Shown piece after piece: positions 1 to 8,842 of a stretch of 64,000 nucleotides of DNA. The stretch lies in contig NZ_JABMCZ010000002.1 in the NCBI RefSeq assembly GCF_013186535.1, forward strand, positions 1,922,001 through 1,986,000, written 5' to 3'. Under the pieces are notes generated by a model. The model saw only the letters and a program-made list of their open reading frames with translations, ran no database searches and had not been told where the DNA came from. The translations under genes and the position numbers were made by a program. Within the stretch, counting starts at the first letter, position 1; each line of letters starts with the position of its first letter. Source of the DNA: Nocardia terpenica. Its GTDB lineage: Bacteria > Actinomycetota > Actinomycetes > Mycobacteriales > Mycobacteriaceae.

Positions 1-23
1 CAGTCGGCGCTTACCAATCGATC

Positions 24-1346
24 ATGCGTCTCACGGTGTTCGGGGCCGGGTATCTGGGAGCGACCCATGCCGCGTGCATGGCCGAACTCGGTCACGAAGT
101 AGTCGGGGTGGATGTGGACCCCGGCAAGGTCGCGAAACTGTCCGATGGTGTGGTGCCGTTCTACGAGCCCGGGCTCGAAGAGGTGCTGCGCCGCAATCTG
201 ATCGCCGGTCGGCTGCGATTCACCACGTCCTACGCCGAGGCGGCCGCGCACGCCGACGCGCACTTCCTGGGCGTCGGCACCCCGCAGAAGAAGGGCGAAT
301 ACGCCGCCGACCTGAAATACGTGCACGCCGTGGTGGATTCGCTGGCGCCGCTGCTGGAGCGCCCGGCGGTGATCATCGGCAAGTCCACGGTTCCGGTCGG
401 CACCGCCGCCGAACTCGGCGCGCGCGCCCGCGCGCGGGCGTCGGTCGACGTCGAGGTGGCCTGGAATCCGGAGTTTCTGCGCGAGGGCTTCGCGGTCCGC
501 GACACGCTGCGTCCGGACCGCCTCGTGCTCGGCGTCGACCCCGCCCGGCGCAACTCCGCCCGGGTCGAGGAGCTGGTGCGGGAGATCTACGACGATCTGC
601 TCGCCGCCGAGATCCCGTTCCTGCTCACCGACCTGGCCACCGCGGAGCTGGTGAAGGTGTCGGCCAACGCCTTTCTGGCGACGAAGATCTCGTTCATCAA
701 CGCGGTGTCGGAGGTGTGCGAGGCCACCGGCGCGGACGTCACGGTGCTCGCCGACGCGCTCGGCTACGACGCCCGCATCGGCCGCCGATTCCTCAATGCC
801 GGACTGGGTTTCGGCGGCGGCTGCCTGCCCAAGGACATTCGCGCGTTCATGGCCCGCGCCGGTGAGCTCGGCGCCGACCATGCGCTGTCGTTCCTGCGTG
901 AGGTGGACAACATCAATATGCGCCGCCGCACCAAGGTGGTCGACATGGCCGCCAAGGCGTGCGGCGGGTCGCTGCTGGGCGCCAATGTGGCCGTGCTGGG
1001 CGCGGCGTTCAAGCCCGAATCCGACGATGTGCGGGACTCGCCCGCGCTCAATGTGGCGGGCATGATCCAGCTGCACGGCGCGGTGGTGACCGTGTACGAC
1101 CCCAAGGCACTGGAGAATTCGCGCCGCGTCTTCCCGACGCTGAACTACGCGACCTCGGTCGCCGAGGCGTGCGAGCGGGCCGACGTGGTGCTGGTGCTGA
1201 CCGAATGGAACGAGTTCACCGCACTGCGACCCGAGGACCTCGATGCGGTGGTGCGGTCGCGCTCGATCATCGACGGCCGCAACTGTCTGGATCGGGTTCG
1301 ATGGCGTGCCGCCGGATGGGTGTACGCCGGGCTCGGCACGTCGTAG
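24..1346 (+). CDS. udgA: UDP-glucose 6-dehydrogenase family protein
   Basis: The 440-residue product fits the UDP-glucose/GDP-mannose dehydrogenase family, which oxidises UDP-glucose to UDP-glucuronate with two NAD+ in the cytoplasm for envelope polysaccharide synthesis. Residues 7-12 are the Rossmann motif GAGYLG. The central segment ELVKVSANAFLATK carries the conserved lysine region, and Cys267 in FGGGCLPKD is the expected catalytic thiol. The C-terminal UDP-binding domain contains FKPESDDVRDSP. Length and domain order are normal for the family. The ATG at 24 starts just before the Rossmann strand and lies close to the left window edge, so upstream context is unknown. M. tuberculosis has the same family (Rv0322) at the equivalent place in gene order. 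The exact nucleotide-sugar substrate cannot be read from sequence; UDP-glucose is the likeliest. Confidence 0.9.
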   Translation: MRLTVFGAGYLGATHAACMAELGHEVVGVDVDPGKVAKLSDGVVPFYEPGLEEVLRRNLIAGRLRFTTSYAEAAAHADAHFLGVGTPQKKGEYAADLKYVHAVVDSLAPLLERPAVIIGKSTVPVGTAAELGARARARASVDVEVAWNPEFLREGFAVRDTLRPDRLVLGVDPARRNSARVEELVREIYDDLLAAEIPFLLTDLATAELVKVSANAFLATKISFINAVSEVCEATGADVTVLADALGYDARIGRRFLNAGLGFGGGCLPKDIRAFMARAGELGADHALSFLREVDNINMRRRTKVVDMAAKACGGSLLGANVAVLGAAFKPESDDVRDSPALNVAGMIQLHGAVVTVYDPKALENSRRVFPTLNYATSVAEACERADVVLVLTEWNEFTALRPEDLDAVVRSRSIIDGRNCLDRVRWRAAGWVYAGLGTS

Positions 1347-1450
1347 GGTGTCGGGGGCAGGTACAGTGACCCGCACCGCCGTGTGAATACGCAGGCCATC
1401 CGCGCGACGGCCGCCGCACAGCGCGGACCGTGAAACGAGATGGGCAGCAG

Positions 1451-2800
1451 ATGAGTTCGGTATCGGGGGTTTCGGTAGGGGCCGGCGCCGTTCGCGTCGC
1501 GCGGCCGCACGCCGGGAATTCCGCCGAGCAGTTCGCCCCCGACCGCTTCGACGTGCAGACCGTGCCCGTCGGCGAACAGCGGGCCGAGGACGCGGCGGCC
1601 GACCTGCTCGCCTCCCTCCCACAGATCACCACCGCCCTCGCCTATCGCGGTGAGCCGCACGCCCACGCCCTGCGGGCCGCGCTGGCGCGACGGCAGCTCA
1701 CCAACTACGAACTGGTGCCGGAGGTCGTGGCGGCCGTGCAGTTTCTGCAGGCCGCCGGTGAGTTACGGGCGGAGGGCACCATCGCCCTCTACGACCTGGG
1801 CTCGTCCGGCCTGTCGGTGAGCGTGGTCGACGTCGCGACCCGTCAGGTCGGTTACAGCGAGCGCACCAGCGATATCAGCGGCGACTACCTGGATTCGCTG
1901 ATCCGCGAACAGCAGATCTCCTCCGGCCGCATCGCCCATCCGCCGGACCCGGCCGGGCTGGCCGCCCTGGACGCGCTGTGCCGCCGGGCCAAGGAGCAGC
2001 TGTCGTCGAACTCCGCGGTGGCGCTGCCGTCCGAGCACGGGCTGGTGCTGATGTCGCAGGAGAACTTCGAGGCGCTGATCACGCTGGCCATCGAGTCCTC
2101 GGCGCGGATGGCCCGCGATGTGATCATGCGGTCCGAGCGGGCGGTGCAGGCCGTGGTCGTGATCGGCGGCTGCGCGCAGATTCCGCTGGTGGCACGGGTT
2201 TTGGAGCGCTGGCTGGGCATGCCGGTGGTGGTGCCCGCGCAGCCGGAGACGGTCGTCGCCCGCGGCGCGGCGCTGCTGGCCCGCCCGGCCCGGCCGCTCG
2301 CGCCGCAGCCGCCGCCCCCGTCCTTCGACGACACCGAGCAGCTGACGCCGGTCTGGCTGGCCGACATGTCCGCGCCGCGCGCCCGCCGGGGTACGCCCGC
2401 GCCGGGCGGTAAGCGGGAGCGTCCGCTCGGCCGCAAGCGGGAGCTGAGCGTCGCCGGGGTGGCCGTCGGCGCCCTGGTGGTGGTCGCCGCGCTCGGTCTC
2501 AGCCTGGGCTGGGGTCAGCAAGTGCTGCGGGGCGATTCGCAGAGCAGCAAGACCGCGCCCAGCACGACGCCCAGCAGCGCGCCGCGCCCGGCCGCGCTGG
2601 AGCCGACCGCCACGCCGACCGCCGCCGACAACACCAACGAATCCGTGGCCGCGCCCCCGCCGCGCTGGAACAAGCCGACGACCGAGGCCCCGCCCCCGCC
2701 CGGGCCCAATACCATCGTCGTCGTTCCGGGCCTGCCGCCGATCGTCGTGCCGACCATCCCGCCGAATGTGCTGCCGCAGTTCCCGGTACCCGGGCGATAG
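1451..2800 (+). CDS. Hsp70-like single-pass membrane protein with proline-rich tail
   Basis: The first 290 or so residues resemble a degenerate Hsp70/actin-fold ATPase. GVSVGAGAVRVA near the N-terminus sits at the phosphate-1 position, LYDLGSSGLSVSVVD near residue 113 at phosphate-2, and VVVIGGCAQIPLV followed by ARGAALL matches the adenosine motif. There is no substrate-binding domain. Instead a membrane segment lies at about residues 337-356 (VGALVVVAALGLSLGWG), followed by a Pro/Thr/Ser-rich tail probably outside the membrane. The ATG at 1451 is preferred because the fold begins right after it; an in-frame GTG at 1430 would add seven residues. It shares this architecture with two genes in the ini region (19709 and 24427). 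No chaperone activity should be assumed. Function unknown. Confidence 0.8.
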   Translation: MSSVSGVSVGAGAVRVARPHAGNSAEQFAPDRFDVQTVPVGEQRAEDAAADLLASLPQITTALAYRGEPHAHALRAALARRQLTNYELVPEVVAAVQFLQAAGELRAEGTIALYDLGSSGLSVSVVDVATRQVGYSERTSDISGDYLDSLIREQQISSGRIAHPPDPAGLAALDALCRRAKEQLSSNSAVALPSEHGLVLMSQENFEALITLAIESSARMARDVIMRSERAVQAVVVIGGCAQIPLVARVLERWLGMPVVVPAQPETVVARGAALLARPARPLAPQPPPPSFDDTEQLTPVWLADMSAPRARRGTPAPGGKRERPLGRKRELSVAGVAVGALVVVAALGLSLGWGQQVLRGDSQSSKTAPSTTPSSAPRPAALEPTATPTAADNTNESVAAPPPRWNKPTTEAPPPPGPNTIVVVPGLPPIVVPTIPPNVLPQFPVPGR

Positions 2801-2871
2801 CTGCTACCTACTCCTGCCATACCCCTGAACGAGGTACTGCCCCTGCGCTGTCCCGTCGCCGCCCTTGGCGC

Positions 2872-4749
2872 TCAGTAGCCGTAATCGTCTCCGGGCGAGG
2901 GTGTTCCGTGGGCGCGCCGGTGGCGGTGGCGGGGTTGTTCGCCTGGATAGTCGTCCCGGTTGAACGGCGGGTGCCGCTCCGGTGTGTCGCCGAAGGCGGA
3001 GAATTCGCCGGGCGGCGTGGGGAGATCGTCGTAGTCGTCGGCGGAGTGGCGCGCGTGGCGGCTGCCGGACTGGGGATAGCCGAAATCAGGGGCGGGTTCG
3101 GCGTACTGCGCGGGGGGATCGATGCTCGGGTAGGAGGTGGATAACTCGTCGTTCGCATAGGCGGGCGGGCTGTGGAAAACGCCGTTGCCGTAGGCATTCT
3201 GCGGGGTGTGTGCGATGCCGGGGTTGTGAAAATCGTTGTGGCCGTACGCGGCCTGTGGATCGTGGGGGCTGTGGAACAGGTCGTCGGCGTACCGCGCCCG
3301 GGGTTCGTGATAGTTCTCGGCATACGTGGCCCCGGGATAATCGTCGTACTCGTCCTCGTGGGGATCGAATTCGTCCCCATGGGTAGGCCGCTCGGCGACG
3401 GTCGCGAGCTGTCCCCTTGTGCGCCGCGGGGATTCGTCCTCCTCCGCGTGGCCGTGCGTCGAGGCCGCCGCCCGCGACCGACGGCGCACCGGTTCGGGCT
3501 CGGGCTCCGGTTCCGCACCGCCCGCACCGAACGGCCGGGCCAGCAGCACCGCGATGCCGGTGGTCAGCGGCACCGACAGCGCCAGGCAGATGCCGCCGAC
3601 GGCGGAGCGGGTGATCTCGATGGCGACGGCGTCGCCGGTGAGCACGTCGGTGATCGACCGCCCCGCGACCGAGAACATCAGCAGCAGCGGCAGCGCCCCA
3701 CCGGCGTAGGCCAGCACCAGCGTGTAGACGGTGCTGGCGATGTGGTCGCGCCCCACCCGCATGGCGGCGGTGAAAACCTCACGGCGCGAGGCCTCCTCGT
3801 CGATGGCGGCGAGCTCGAAGGCGGCCGACGCCTGGGTGATGGTGACATCGTTGAGCACCCCGAGCGAGCCGATGATGAATCCGGCCAGCAGCAGCCCGGT
3901 GATGCTCACGTGCTGCACATAGGTCGCGACATTGGTGTTGTCCTCCTGGGACAACCCGGTCACGTGCGTGATCTTCAGCGTCAGCCAGGACAGGGCCGCC
4001 GCCAGCACCATCGCGCTGAGCGTGCCGAGCAGCGCCGAACTGGTCCGCAGATTCACCCCGTGCGCCAGATACAGCACCGCGTAGAGAATCAGCGCACCCG
4101 CCACCATCGCCACCGGCAGCGCCGGTTTGCCGTCCAGCAGCGCCGGGAGCAGGAACAACACCAGCACCCCGAACGCGAACACCAGCCCCAGCACCGCGCG
4201 CAGGCCCCGCCAGCGCGCCACGATCACGATCACCACCACGAACACGATCGCGATCAGCCCCAGCGGCATTCCGCGCGAGTAGTCGTCGAAGGAGTAGTTC
4301 GGGGCGCCGCTCGGATCGTTCTGCCGCACCAGCCGAATGTGATCGCCCGCGTGCAGATCGGGTTGCCCTGGGCCCGGGGCGATTTCGAGCAGCGTGTGCT
4401 TGCCCTTGTGCGGGCCGGACTCGATCGCGACCATGCTGCGCTGGCAGCTGTAGCCGCCCCTGGGCGGCGGGTTCGGGGTGTCGTCGAACACCTTGCCGTT
4501 GGACAGGCTGCCGCACGGCCCGACGTCCTGCATCGTCACCGTGCCGGCCTCGGTCTGCACCGCGCCGCCGCCGCCGTTCTGCATCGGCAGCGGGATGTCG
4601 ATGTGCTGATGGCTCGGCCACAGCCAGACCGCGCCGATCAGGATGAGCACGCCGATGCCGGTGAGTAGCCCGACGACGACTCGGGCCGCGGTCGCCCCGA
4701 TGGCGATCGGTCCCGAATGATCGTGGTGGTGATGGTGGTGGTCGCTCAC
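2872..4749 (-). CDS. YibE/F family multi-pass membrane protein, His-rich N-terminus
   Basis: This 625-residue protein opens with MSDHHHHHHDHSG, has one membrane helix near residues 18-45, then an extracytoplasmic domain of about 120 residues (two cysteines, CGSLSNG and CQRS). A block of about seven hydrophobic helices follows from about 160 to 405, matching the YibE/F-like family. The last 220 residues are a hydrophilic tail rich in Glu, Asp, His, Tyr and Pro. The family is conserved in Firmicutes and actinobacteria but its substrate is not established. The polyhistidine start could bind divalent metal, which is inference only. The gene converges on the Hsp70-like gene at 2800 and has no close co-directional partner. 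RBS: not obvious. Confidence 0.85.
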   Translation of the reverse strand: MSDHHHHHHDHSGPIAIGATAARVVVGLLTGIGVLILIGAVWLWPSHQHIDIPLPMQNGGGGAVQTEAGTVTMQDVGPCGSLSNGKVFDDTPNPPPRGGYSCQRSMVAIESGPHKGKHTLLEIAPGPGQPDLHAGDHIRLVRQNDPSGAPNYSFDDYSRGMPLGLIAIVFVVVIVIVARWRGLRAVLGLVFAFGVLVLFLLPALLDGKPALPVAMVAGALILYAVLYLAHGVNLRTSSALLGTLSAMVLAAALSWLTLKITHVTGLSQEDNTNVATYVQHVSITGLLLAGFIIGSLGVLNDVTITQASAAFELAAIDEEASRREVFTAAMRVGRDHIASTVYTLVLAYAGGALPLLLMFSVAGRSITDVLTGDAVAIEITRSAVGGICLALSVPLTTGIAVLLARPFGAGGAEPEPEPEPVRRRSRAAASTHGHAEEDESPRRTRGQLATVAERPTHGDEFDPHEDEYDDYPGATYAENYHEPRARYADDLFHSPHDPQAAYGHNDFHNPGIAHTPQNAYGNGVFHSPPAYANDELSTSYPSIDPPAQYAEPAPDFGYPQSGSRHARHSADDYDDLPTPPGEFSAFGDTPERHPPFNRDDYPGEQPRHRHRRAHGTPSPGDDYGY

Positions 4750-5136
4750 CGGTCCCTACCTGTCCATTGCGTCCCTGATCGCAGCGAGCCTATCGGATTT
4801 GATTTTCAAGATCACAAGGCTATCGGCGGCACCGGCCGGGCGAGGTGCGAAAGCCGAATCGGCGCAGCCGAAATCGAGGGATGCGCTGCTGGAAGGAGTG
4901 GGAGGGGGCGGCGGAGAGCAGGGGGATGTCTCCGCCGCCCGCGAGATTCGACGGCCCAGGGGGGTAGGCGGCCGAATCGAGGGCCGAGGCGCCCAGGGGG
5001 TAGGCGGCTCGGCCGGGGCACCTGAGTGCCAAGGACTACTGTACACAAACCGGCGATCTTTGCGCCAGCTAAGTCTTCAAAAACCTCGATTTTCGTACTT
5101 ATAGTTGGTTTTTCGGCTCCGCGGGTCCGGCGCGTG
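4750..5136. other. Intergenic region, no gene seen
   Basis: This 387-bp gap lies upstream of the YibE/F gene and downstream of the aminotransferase gene (both leftward). It contains a short direct repeat of GGGGGTAGGCGGC (around 4960 and 4997) and an AT-richer stretch at 5040-5120. The open frames here lack a convincing start or similarity. It presumably carries the promoter of the YibE/F gene near its left end, but I cannot place -10 and -35 boxes with confidence. Confidence 0.5.
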
Positions 5137-6396
5137 TTATTGCTGGTAGCTGGCCAGGAAGTTGCCGAAGCGCTCGATCGCGACCGAGAGGTCCCGGGCC
5201 CACGGCAGCGTCACGATCCGCAGATGATCATGGTGCGGCCAGTTGAATCCGGTGCCCTGGACCATCAGGATCTTTTCCTGCAGAAGCAGATCCAGCACCA
5301 GCTTGCCGTCGTCGTGGATCTGGTGCACCTCGGGGTCGAGCCGCGGGAAGGCGTACAGCGCGCCCTTCGGCTTCACGCACGACACACCCGGAATCGTGTT
5401 CAGCTTCTCCCATGCCACGTCGCGCTGCTCGAGTAGTCGCCCGCCCGGCAGGATCAGATCCTCGATGCTCTGATGCCCGCCCAGGGCCACCTGAATCGCA
5501 TGCTGCGCAGGCACATTCGGGCACAGCCGGGACGAGGCCAGCAGGTCGATGCCCTCCAGGAATCCGGCGGCGTGCTCCCGGGGCCCGGTGACGACCAGCC
5601 AGCCCGAGCGGTATCCGGCCACCCGGTACGCCTTGGACAGGCCGTTGAAGGTCAGACACAGCAGGTCGGGCGCGAGCGTCGCGAGCGAGATGTGCTTGGC
5701 GTCGTCGTAGAGGATCTTGTCGTAGATCTCGTCGGCGAGCAGCAGCAGGCGATGCTTGCGCGCCAGATCCACCAGCTGCTGCAGCACCTCGGCCGAATAC
5801 ACCGAGCCCGTCGGATTGTTCGGGTTGATGACCAGCAGCGCCTTGGTCCGGTCGGTGATCTTGGATTCGATATCGGCGATGTCGGGCTGCCAGCCGTTGG
5901 CTTCGTCACACAGGTAGTGCACGGGGGTGCCACCGGCCAGGCTGGTCATCGCCGTCCACAGCGGGTAGTCCGGCGCGGGGATCAGCACCTCGTCGCCGTT
6001 GTTCAGCAGCGCCTGCATGGTGATCGTGATCAGCTCGGACACACCGTTGCCCAGGTAGACGTCGTCGACGTCGAATTCCGGGAAGCCGGGGACCAGTTCG
6101 TAGCGGGTCACGATGGCGCGCCGCGCGGACAGGATGCCCTTGGACTCCGAGTAGCCCTGCGCGTGCGGCAGCGCCGCGATCATGTCGCGCATGATCACGT
6201 CCGGCGCCTCGAATCCGAACGGCGCCGGGTTGCCGATATTCAGCTCCAGGATCCGGTGCCCCTCCGCCTTCAGCCGTGCCGCATGCGCGTGTACCGGCCC
6301 CCGGATCTCGTAGACGACGTTCTGGAGCTTGGTCGACTGCTCCAGAACCCGCGGCGGTCGGTGTGGTGACTGGCTGGTAGGGCTCACCCGTCCCAT
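5137..6396 (-). CDS. aspC: PLP-dependent aminotransferase (AspC/AlaA type)
   Basis: A fold-type I aminotransferase of about 419 residues. NPNNPTGSVYS is the conserved Asn-Pro loop, DEIYDKILYD contains the pyridine-contacting Asp/Tyr, and Lys255 in NGLSKAYR is the Schiff-base lysine. YRSGWLV supplies the phosphate-binding region, and the C-terminal arginine for the substrate carboxylate lies in DHLRIVTLP. It most resembles Rv0337c (annotated aspC) and alanine/pyruvate-type enzymes such as E. coli AlaA, so the amino donor could be alanine, glutamate or aspartate. The ATG at 6396 was chosen; GTG 6387 and an upstream TTG at 6414 are alternatives. The XRE regulator gene ends 44 bp upstream in the same direction, so co-transcription is possible. 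Confidence 0.88.
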   Translation of the reverse strand: MGRVSPTSQSPHRPPRVLEQSTKLQNVVYEIRGPVHAHAARLKAEGHRILELNIGNPAPFGFEAPDVIMRDMIAALPHAQGYSESKGILSARRAIVTRYELVPGFPEFDVDDVYLGNGVSELITITMQALLNNGDEVLIPAPDYPLWTAMTSLAGGTPVHYLCDEANGWQPDIADIESKITDRTKALLVINPNNPTGSVYSAEVLQQLVDLARKHRLLLLADEIYDKILYDDAKHISLATLAPDLLCLTFNGLSKAYRVAGYRSGWLVVTGPREHAAGFLEGIDLLASSRLCPNVPAQHAIQVALGGHQSIEDLILPGGRLLEQRDVAWEKLNTIPGVSCVKPKGALYAFPRLDPEVHQIHDDGKLVLDLLLQEKILMVQGTGFNWPHHDHLRIVTLPWARDLSVAIERFGNFLASYQQ

Positions 6397-6439
6397 CGTG
6401 CCACTGGCCCGCAAACCGATATTCGGGGCCGCCCTCCAG

Positions 6440-7825
6440 TCACGAACTAGTCGGTATAACTCCCCGGGCCGCTGTCGCCCCGCAGAACTCCTCGATGCGC
6501 TCGTCCAGGCGGCGGGCCTCGACCGCGTCCCGGAACTGCGGGGACGCGATGCGGCGGCGGAGGCCGGTCAGGCGCTCCTCCAGCTGGGCGATGCGTTTGT
6601 CCTCGGCCAGGTCCAGCACCGGGCGCAGGGCCTCGGTGGCGCCGTCGAGGCTGCCGTTGATCAGGTGCGCGGTCGCGCTGTCGACCCGGGCCAGCGACTC
6701 GGCGCCGTAGGAGCGCTGCTCCTGCGGTCCGCTCGTGTACAGCTCGATGGCGCGCTGGGTGGCCGCGAGCGCGAGCCCGGCCTGGCCCAGGTGGATGTAG
6801 GTGGCGCCGGCGTAGTAGTGACTCTTCGGCTCGTTGAATCCGAAGACGCCGCCCACCTCGTCGTGCAGCGAGTCGGTGGCATTGCCGCCGCGCGCGGCGT
6901 CGGCGGCGCGGATGCACCGCTCGGTGTCGCCGCCGGAGCCCAGCTTCGACCAGATGCGGGCCTCGATATTGTGCAGCCGCACCTGCGCCGTGGCCGAGTC
7001 GGCGTACTGCTGACCGCTCTGCGCCAGCAGCACCGCCCGGCGCGGGCGCTCCGACCAGTACTCGATGAGCGCCTGCATGCCGCGGGTCCAGGCCCGTAAT
7101 CCGTTGTGCCCGCACAGTTCCGCGTACGCCCAGGCGGCGCGGGCCTGTTCGCCGGCGGCATCGTGATAACCGAGGTCGGTGCTGGCATTGGCCAGCAGGC
7201 CCGAGAGCGTACCGGCCAGCAGGTACAGATGACTGGTGTCGGTGGGCCGCTGGTGTCCCTCCAGCAGTCGATACACCCGCCGCCGTACCCGAAGCATCTC
7301 CACCATCATCGGCACCGGCGGTACGTGGACGTAGTCGTTCGCGATGCGCGTGACGTCGGCGTCGAGCTGCTCCAGTGTGGATGCACCGACGTTGGTGGCC
7401 TCGGCCCGACCGGCGTGCTCGCTTGCTTCGTGGGCAGCCGCCATGATCAGATCCCTCTCCGAAATCGCTGCTAACGCATCACCTCTCATCGCACCGGCGT
7501 CTACGAGTGCCAAAAGTTCAGCGTCGCTCGAATACTGGGTATGCACCGAATTGCCCAGGTGCACATCGAAATCAGGTGCGGGCCGATCGATAAGGGGCTG
7601 ATCGATCAACGCCGCGAACCGTGCCCGCACGACATCGTCGGACCGGGCCAGAGATGTGTCCAGCGCGGCCTGGTTGACCGGGCGCGGGTGCACCCGGACG
7701 CCGCCCGCCTCCCACTTCGAAACCAAGCGTTCATGCACACCGAGATGTGCTGCAAACTCCCGAATACTCATCCGCTTGGCATCGCGGAGGGCGCGGGCCT
7801 CCTTTCCTGACCATTGCCGGACCAC
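6440..7825 (-). CDS. XRE family transcriptional regulator with helical repeat domain
   Basis: Residues 10-45 form a helix-turn-helix (REFAAHLGVHERLVSKWE), followed by about 400 residues of alpha-helical, TPR-like sequence. This is the layout of large actinobacterial XRE regulators whose C-terminal solenoid probably senses a ligand or partner. I place the start at the GTG at 7825, preceded by GGAAGGG at a good spacing; an upstream frame extension to 7888 has no ribosome-binding site and is non-conserved in character. It is divergent from the gene at 8029, with a 200-bp shared upstream region. That pairing of a large XRE protein with a small divergent protein is common in Streptomyces and Nocardia and suggests a regulatory pair. 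Target genes unknown. Confidence 0.8.
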   Translation of the reverse strand: MVRQWSGKEARALRDAKRMSIREFAAHLGVHERLVSKWEAGGVRVHPRPVNQAALDTSLARSDDVVRARFAALIDQPLIDRPAPDFDVHLGNSVHTQYSSDAELLALVDAGAMRGDALAAISERDLIMAAAHEASEHAGRAEATNVGASTLEQLDADVTRIANDYVHVPPVPMMVEMLRVRRRVYRLLEGHQRPTDTSHLYLLAGTLSGLLANASTDLGYHDAAGEQARAAWAYAELCGHNGLRAWTRGMQALIEYWSERPRRAVLLAQSGQQYADSATAQVRLHNIEARIWSKLGSGGDTERCIRAADAARGGNATDSLHDEVGGVFGFNEPKSHYYAGATYIHLGQAGLALAATQRAIELYTSGPQEQRSYGAESLARVDSATAHLINGSLDGATEALRPVLDLAEDKRIAQLEERLTGLRRRIASPQFRDAVEARRLDERIEEFCGATAARGVIPTSS

Positions 7826-8028
7826 GATGTCATCCCTTCCGCACGAACTCCGGTTTCCAGGGTACGAGTGCCCAGTGATCGCGGCCACAGCCGAAACCGA
7901 GCTGGTATAAGCGATTTCCCATACGTTCGATCAGAGGCAGTGAAAGGGCAGCGCAAGGCGGGTGGGCGGGGGTTTCACGCGGGGCTGTCGCCACGCGAAG
8001 CTGAAAGGGAACCAAAAGGGAGTTCGCC

Positions 8029-8478
8029 GTGAACGTGGAGAAACTCAGGACCGTCGAGGATTGGGTGGCGTTCTACCGGCATGAATACACGCTTCCGGTC
8101 ACCGAGCGTGGCGGTTTCGTGATGTTGCCGGTCACGAGTCGAATCGGCGTCGTCCATCTGCCCACGGTGCGGGCCGAGCGCGTGCGCCACTGTCTGACCG
8201 AACAGGGCACGGCCGGTCCCATGCTGGCCCGCCAGATCAGGTGGAGCTTCCTGGTGGTTCCCGACAGCCGTCCCGGTGTCCAGGTCCTGGATGTGTTGAA
8301 CCGCTTGGACATCGGCATCCCGGGTGTCGGCAGTGCCGTGATGTTGCCGACCGGTCTCGGACGGTGGACCCGGGAAGGGTGCCACTGGGTCGTCCCGCCG
8401 AGCCGCGACAACGAACTTCCACCCCTGTCGGTAGTGATCACGACAGCTCTGGCGGTGGGAGCCGGCGGCGAGGACTGA
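8029..8478 (+). CDS. Conserved actinobacterial protein of unknown function
   Basis: 149 residues, starting at a GTG preceded by AAGGGAG. The protein has no membrane segment or signal peptide. The sequence alternates beta-like strands (GGFVMLPVTSRIGVVHLP, WSFLVVPDSR) with helices and ends WVVPPSRDNELPPLSVV. The spacing of these blocks is faintly reminiscent of the N-terminal part of actinobacterial primase-polymerase-like proteins, but I see no catalytic acidic motif, so I do not assign that. It is divergent from the large XRE gene at 7825 and convergent with the small XRE gene at 8558-8824, so it is sandwiched between two HTH regulators. Confidence 0.7.
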   Translation: MNVEKLRTVEDWVAFYRHEYTLPVTERGGFVMLPVTSRIGVVHLPTVRAERVRHCLTEQGTAGPMLARQIRWSFLVVPDSRPGVQVLDVLNRLDIGIPGVGSAVMLPTGLGRWTREGCHWVVPPSRDNELPPLSVVITTALAVGAGGED

Positions 8479-8557
8479 CCACAGACCGGTTCTCGCTCCC
8501 CCGGATCCGGGTCCGCCTCCCTTGGCAGTCGACGAGGCGGACCCGGAGCCGGACGAA

Positions 8558-8824
8558 CTACCGTCGATGTCGCTCGACGAGCTCCTGTGTCTTGGCGACG
8601 ATCTCCTGCGGCGAGATGCCCAGCGCGTCGCACAGCGCGTGCAGCTGCAGCAGATCCGGCGAGCGCTCGCCGTTCTCGAAGCGCTGAATCGTGCTGACCG
8701 CCAGGCCCGATGCGGCCGCCAGCCGGGGCCGGGTGAGGCCGCGCCGGGCCCGGGCCGCGCGTAACTCGTTACCGACCGCTCGATTGATCTCGCGAGCGAT
8801 ATCCCGCAATTCCATACGGAACAT
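8558..8824 (-). CDS. Small XRE family DNA-binding protein
   Basis: An 88-residue protein that is almost entirely one HTH_3 domain. ELRAARARRGLTRPRLAAAS and GLAVSTIQRFENGERSPDLL give the helix-turn-helix and the following helix, and LHALCDALGISPQEI closes the five-helix bundle. Such one-domain proteins act as dimeric repressors or as antitoxin-like regulators; no toxin partner is adjacent. The start may be the ATG at 8824 or the internal ATG at 8815. It lies 18 bp downstream of the glycosyltransferase's stop on the complementary side and converges on the gene at 8029. Confidence 0.8.
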   Translation of the reverse strand: MFRMELRDIAREINRAVGNELRAARARRGLTRPRLAAASGLAVSTIQRFENGERSPDLLQLHALCDALGISPQEIVAKTQELVERHRR

Positions 8825-8842
8825 TGTGGAGTCCGATCGGCC

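Noticed and set aside
8029..8478. Primase-polymerase identity for the unknown protein
   Set aside because: Only a vague resemblance in strand order; no catalytic Asp/Glu pair or conserved motif could be found.
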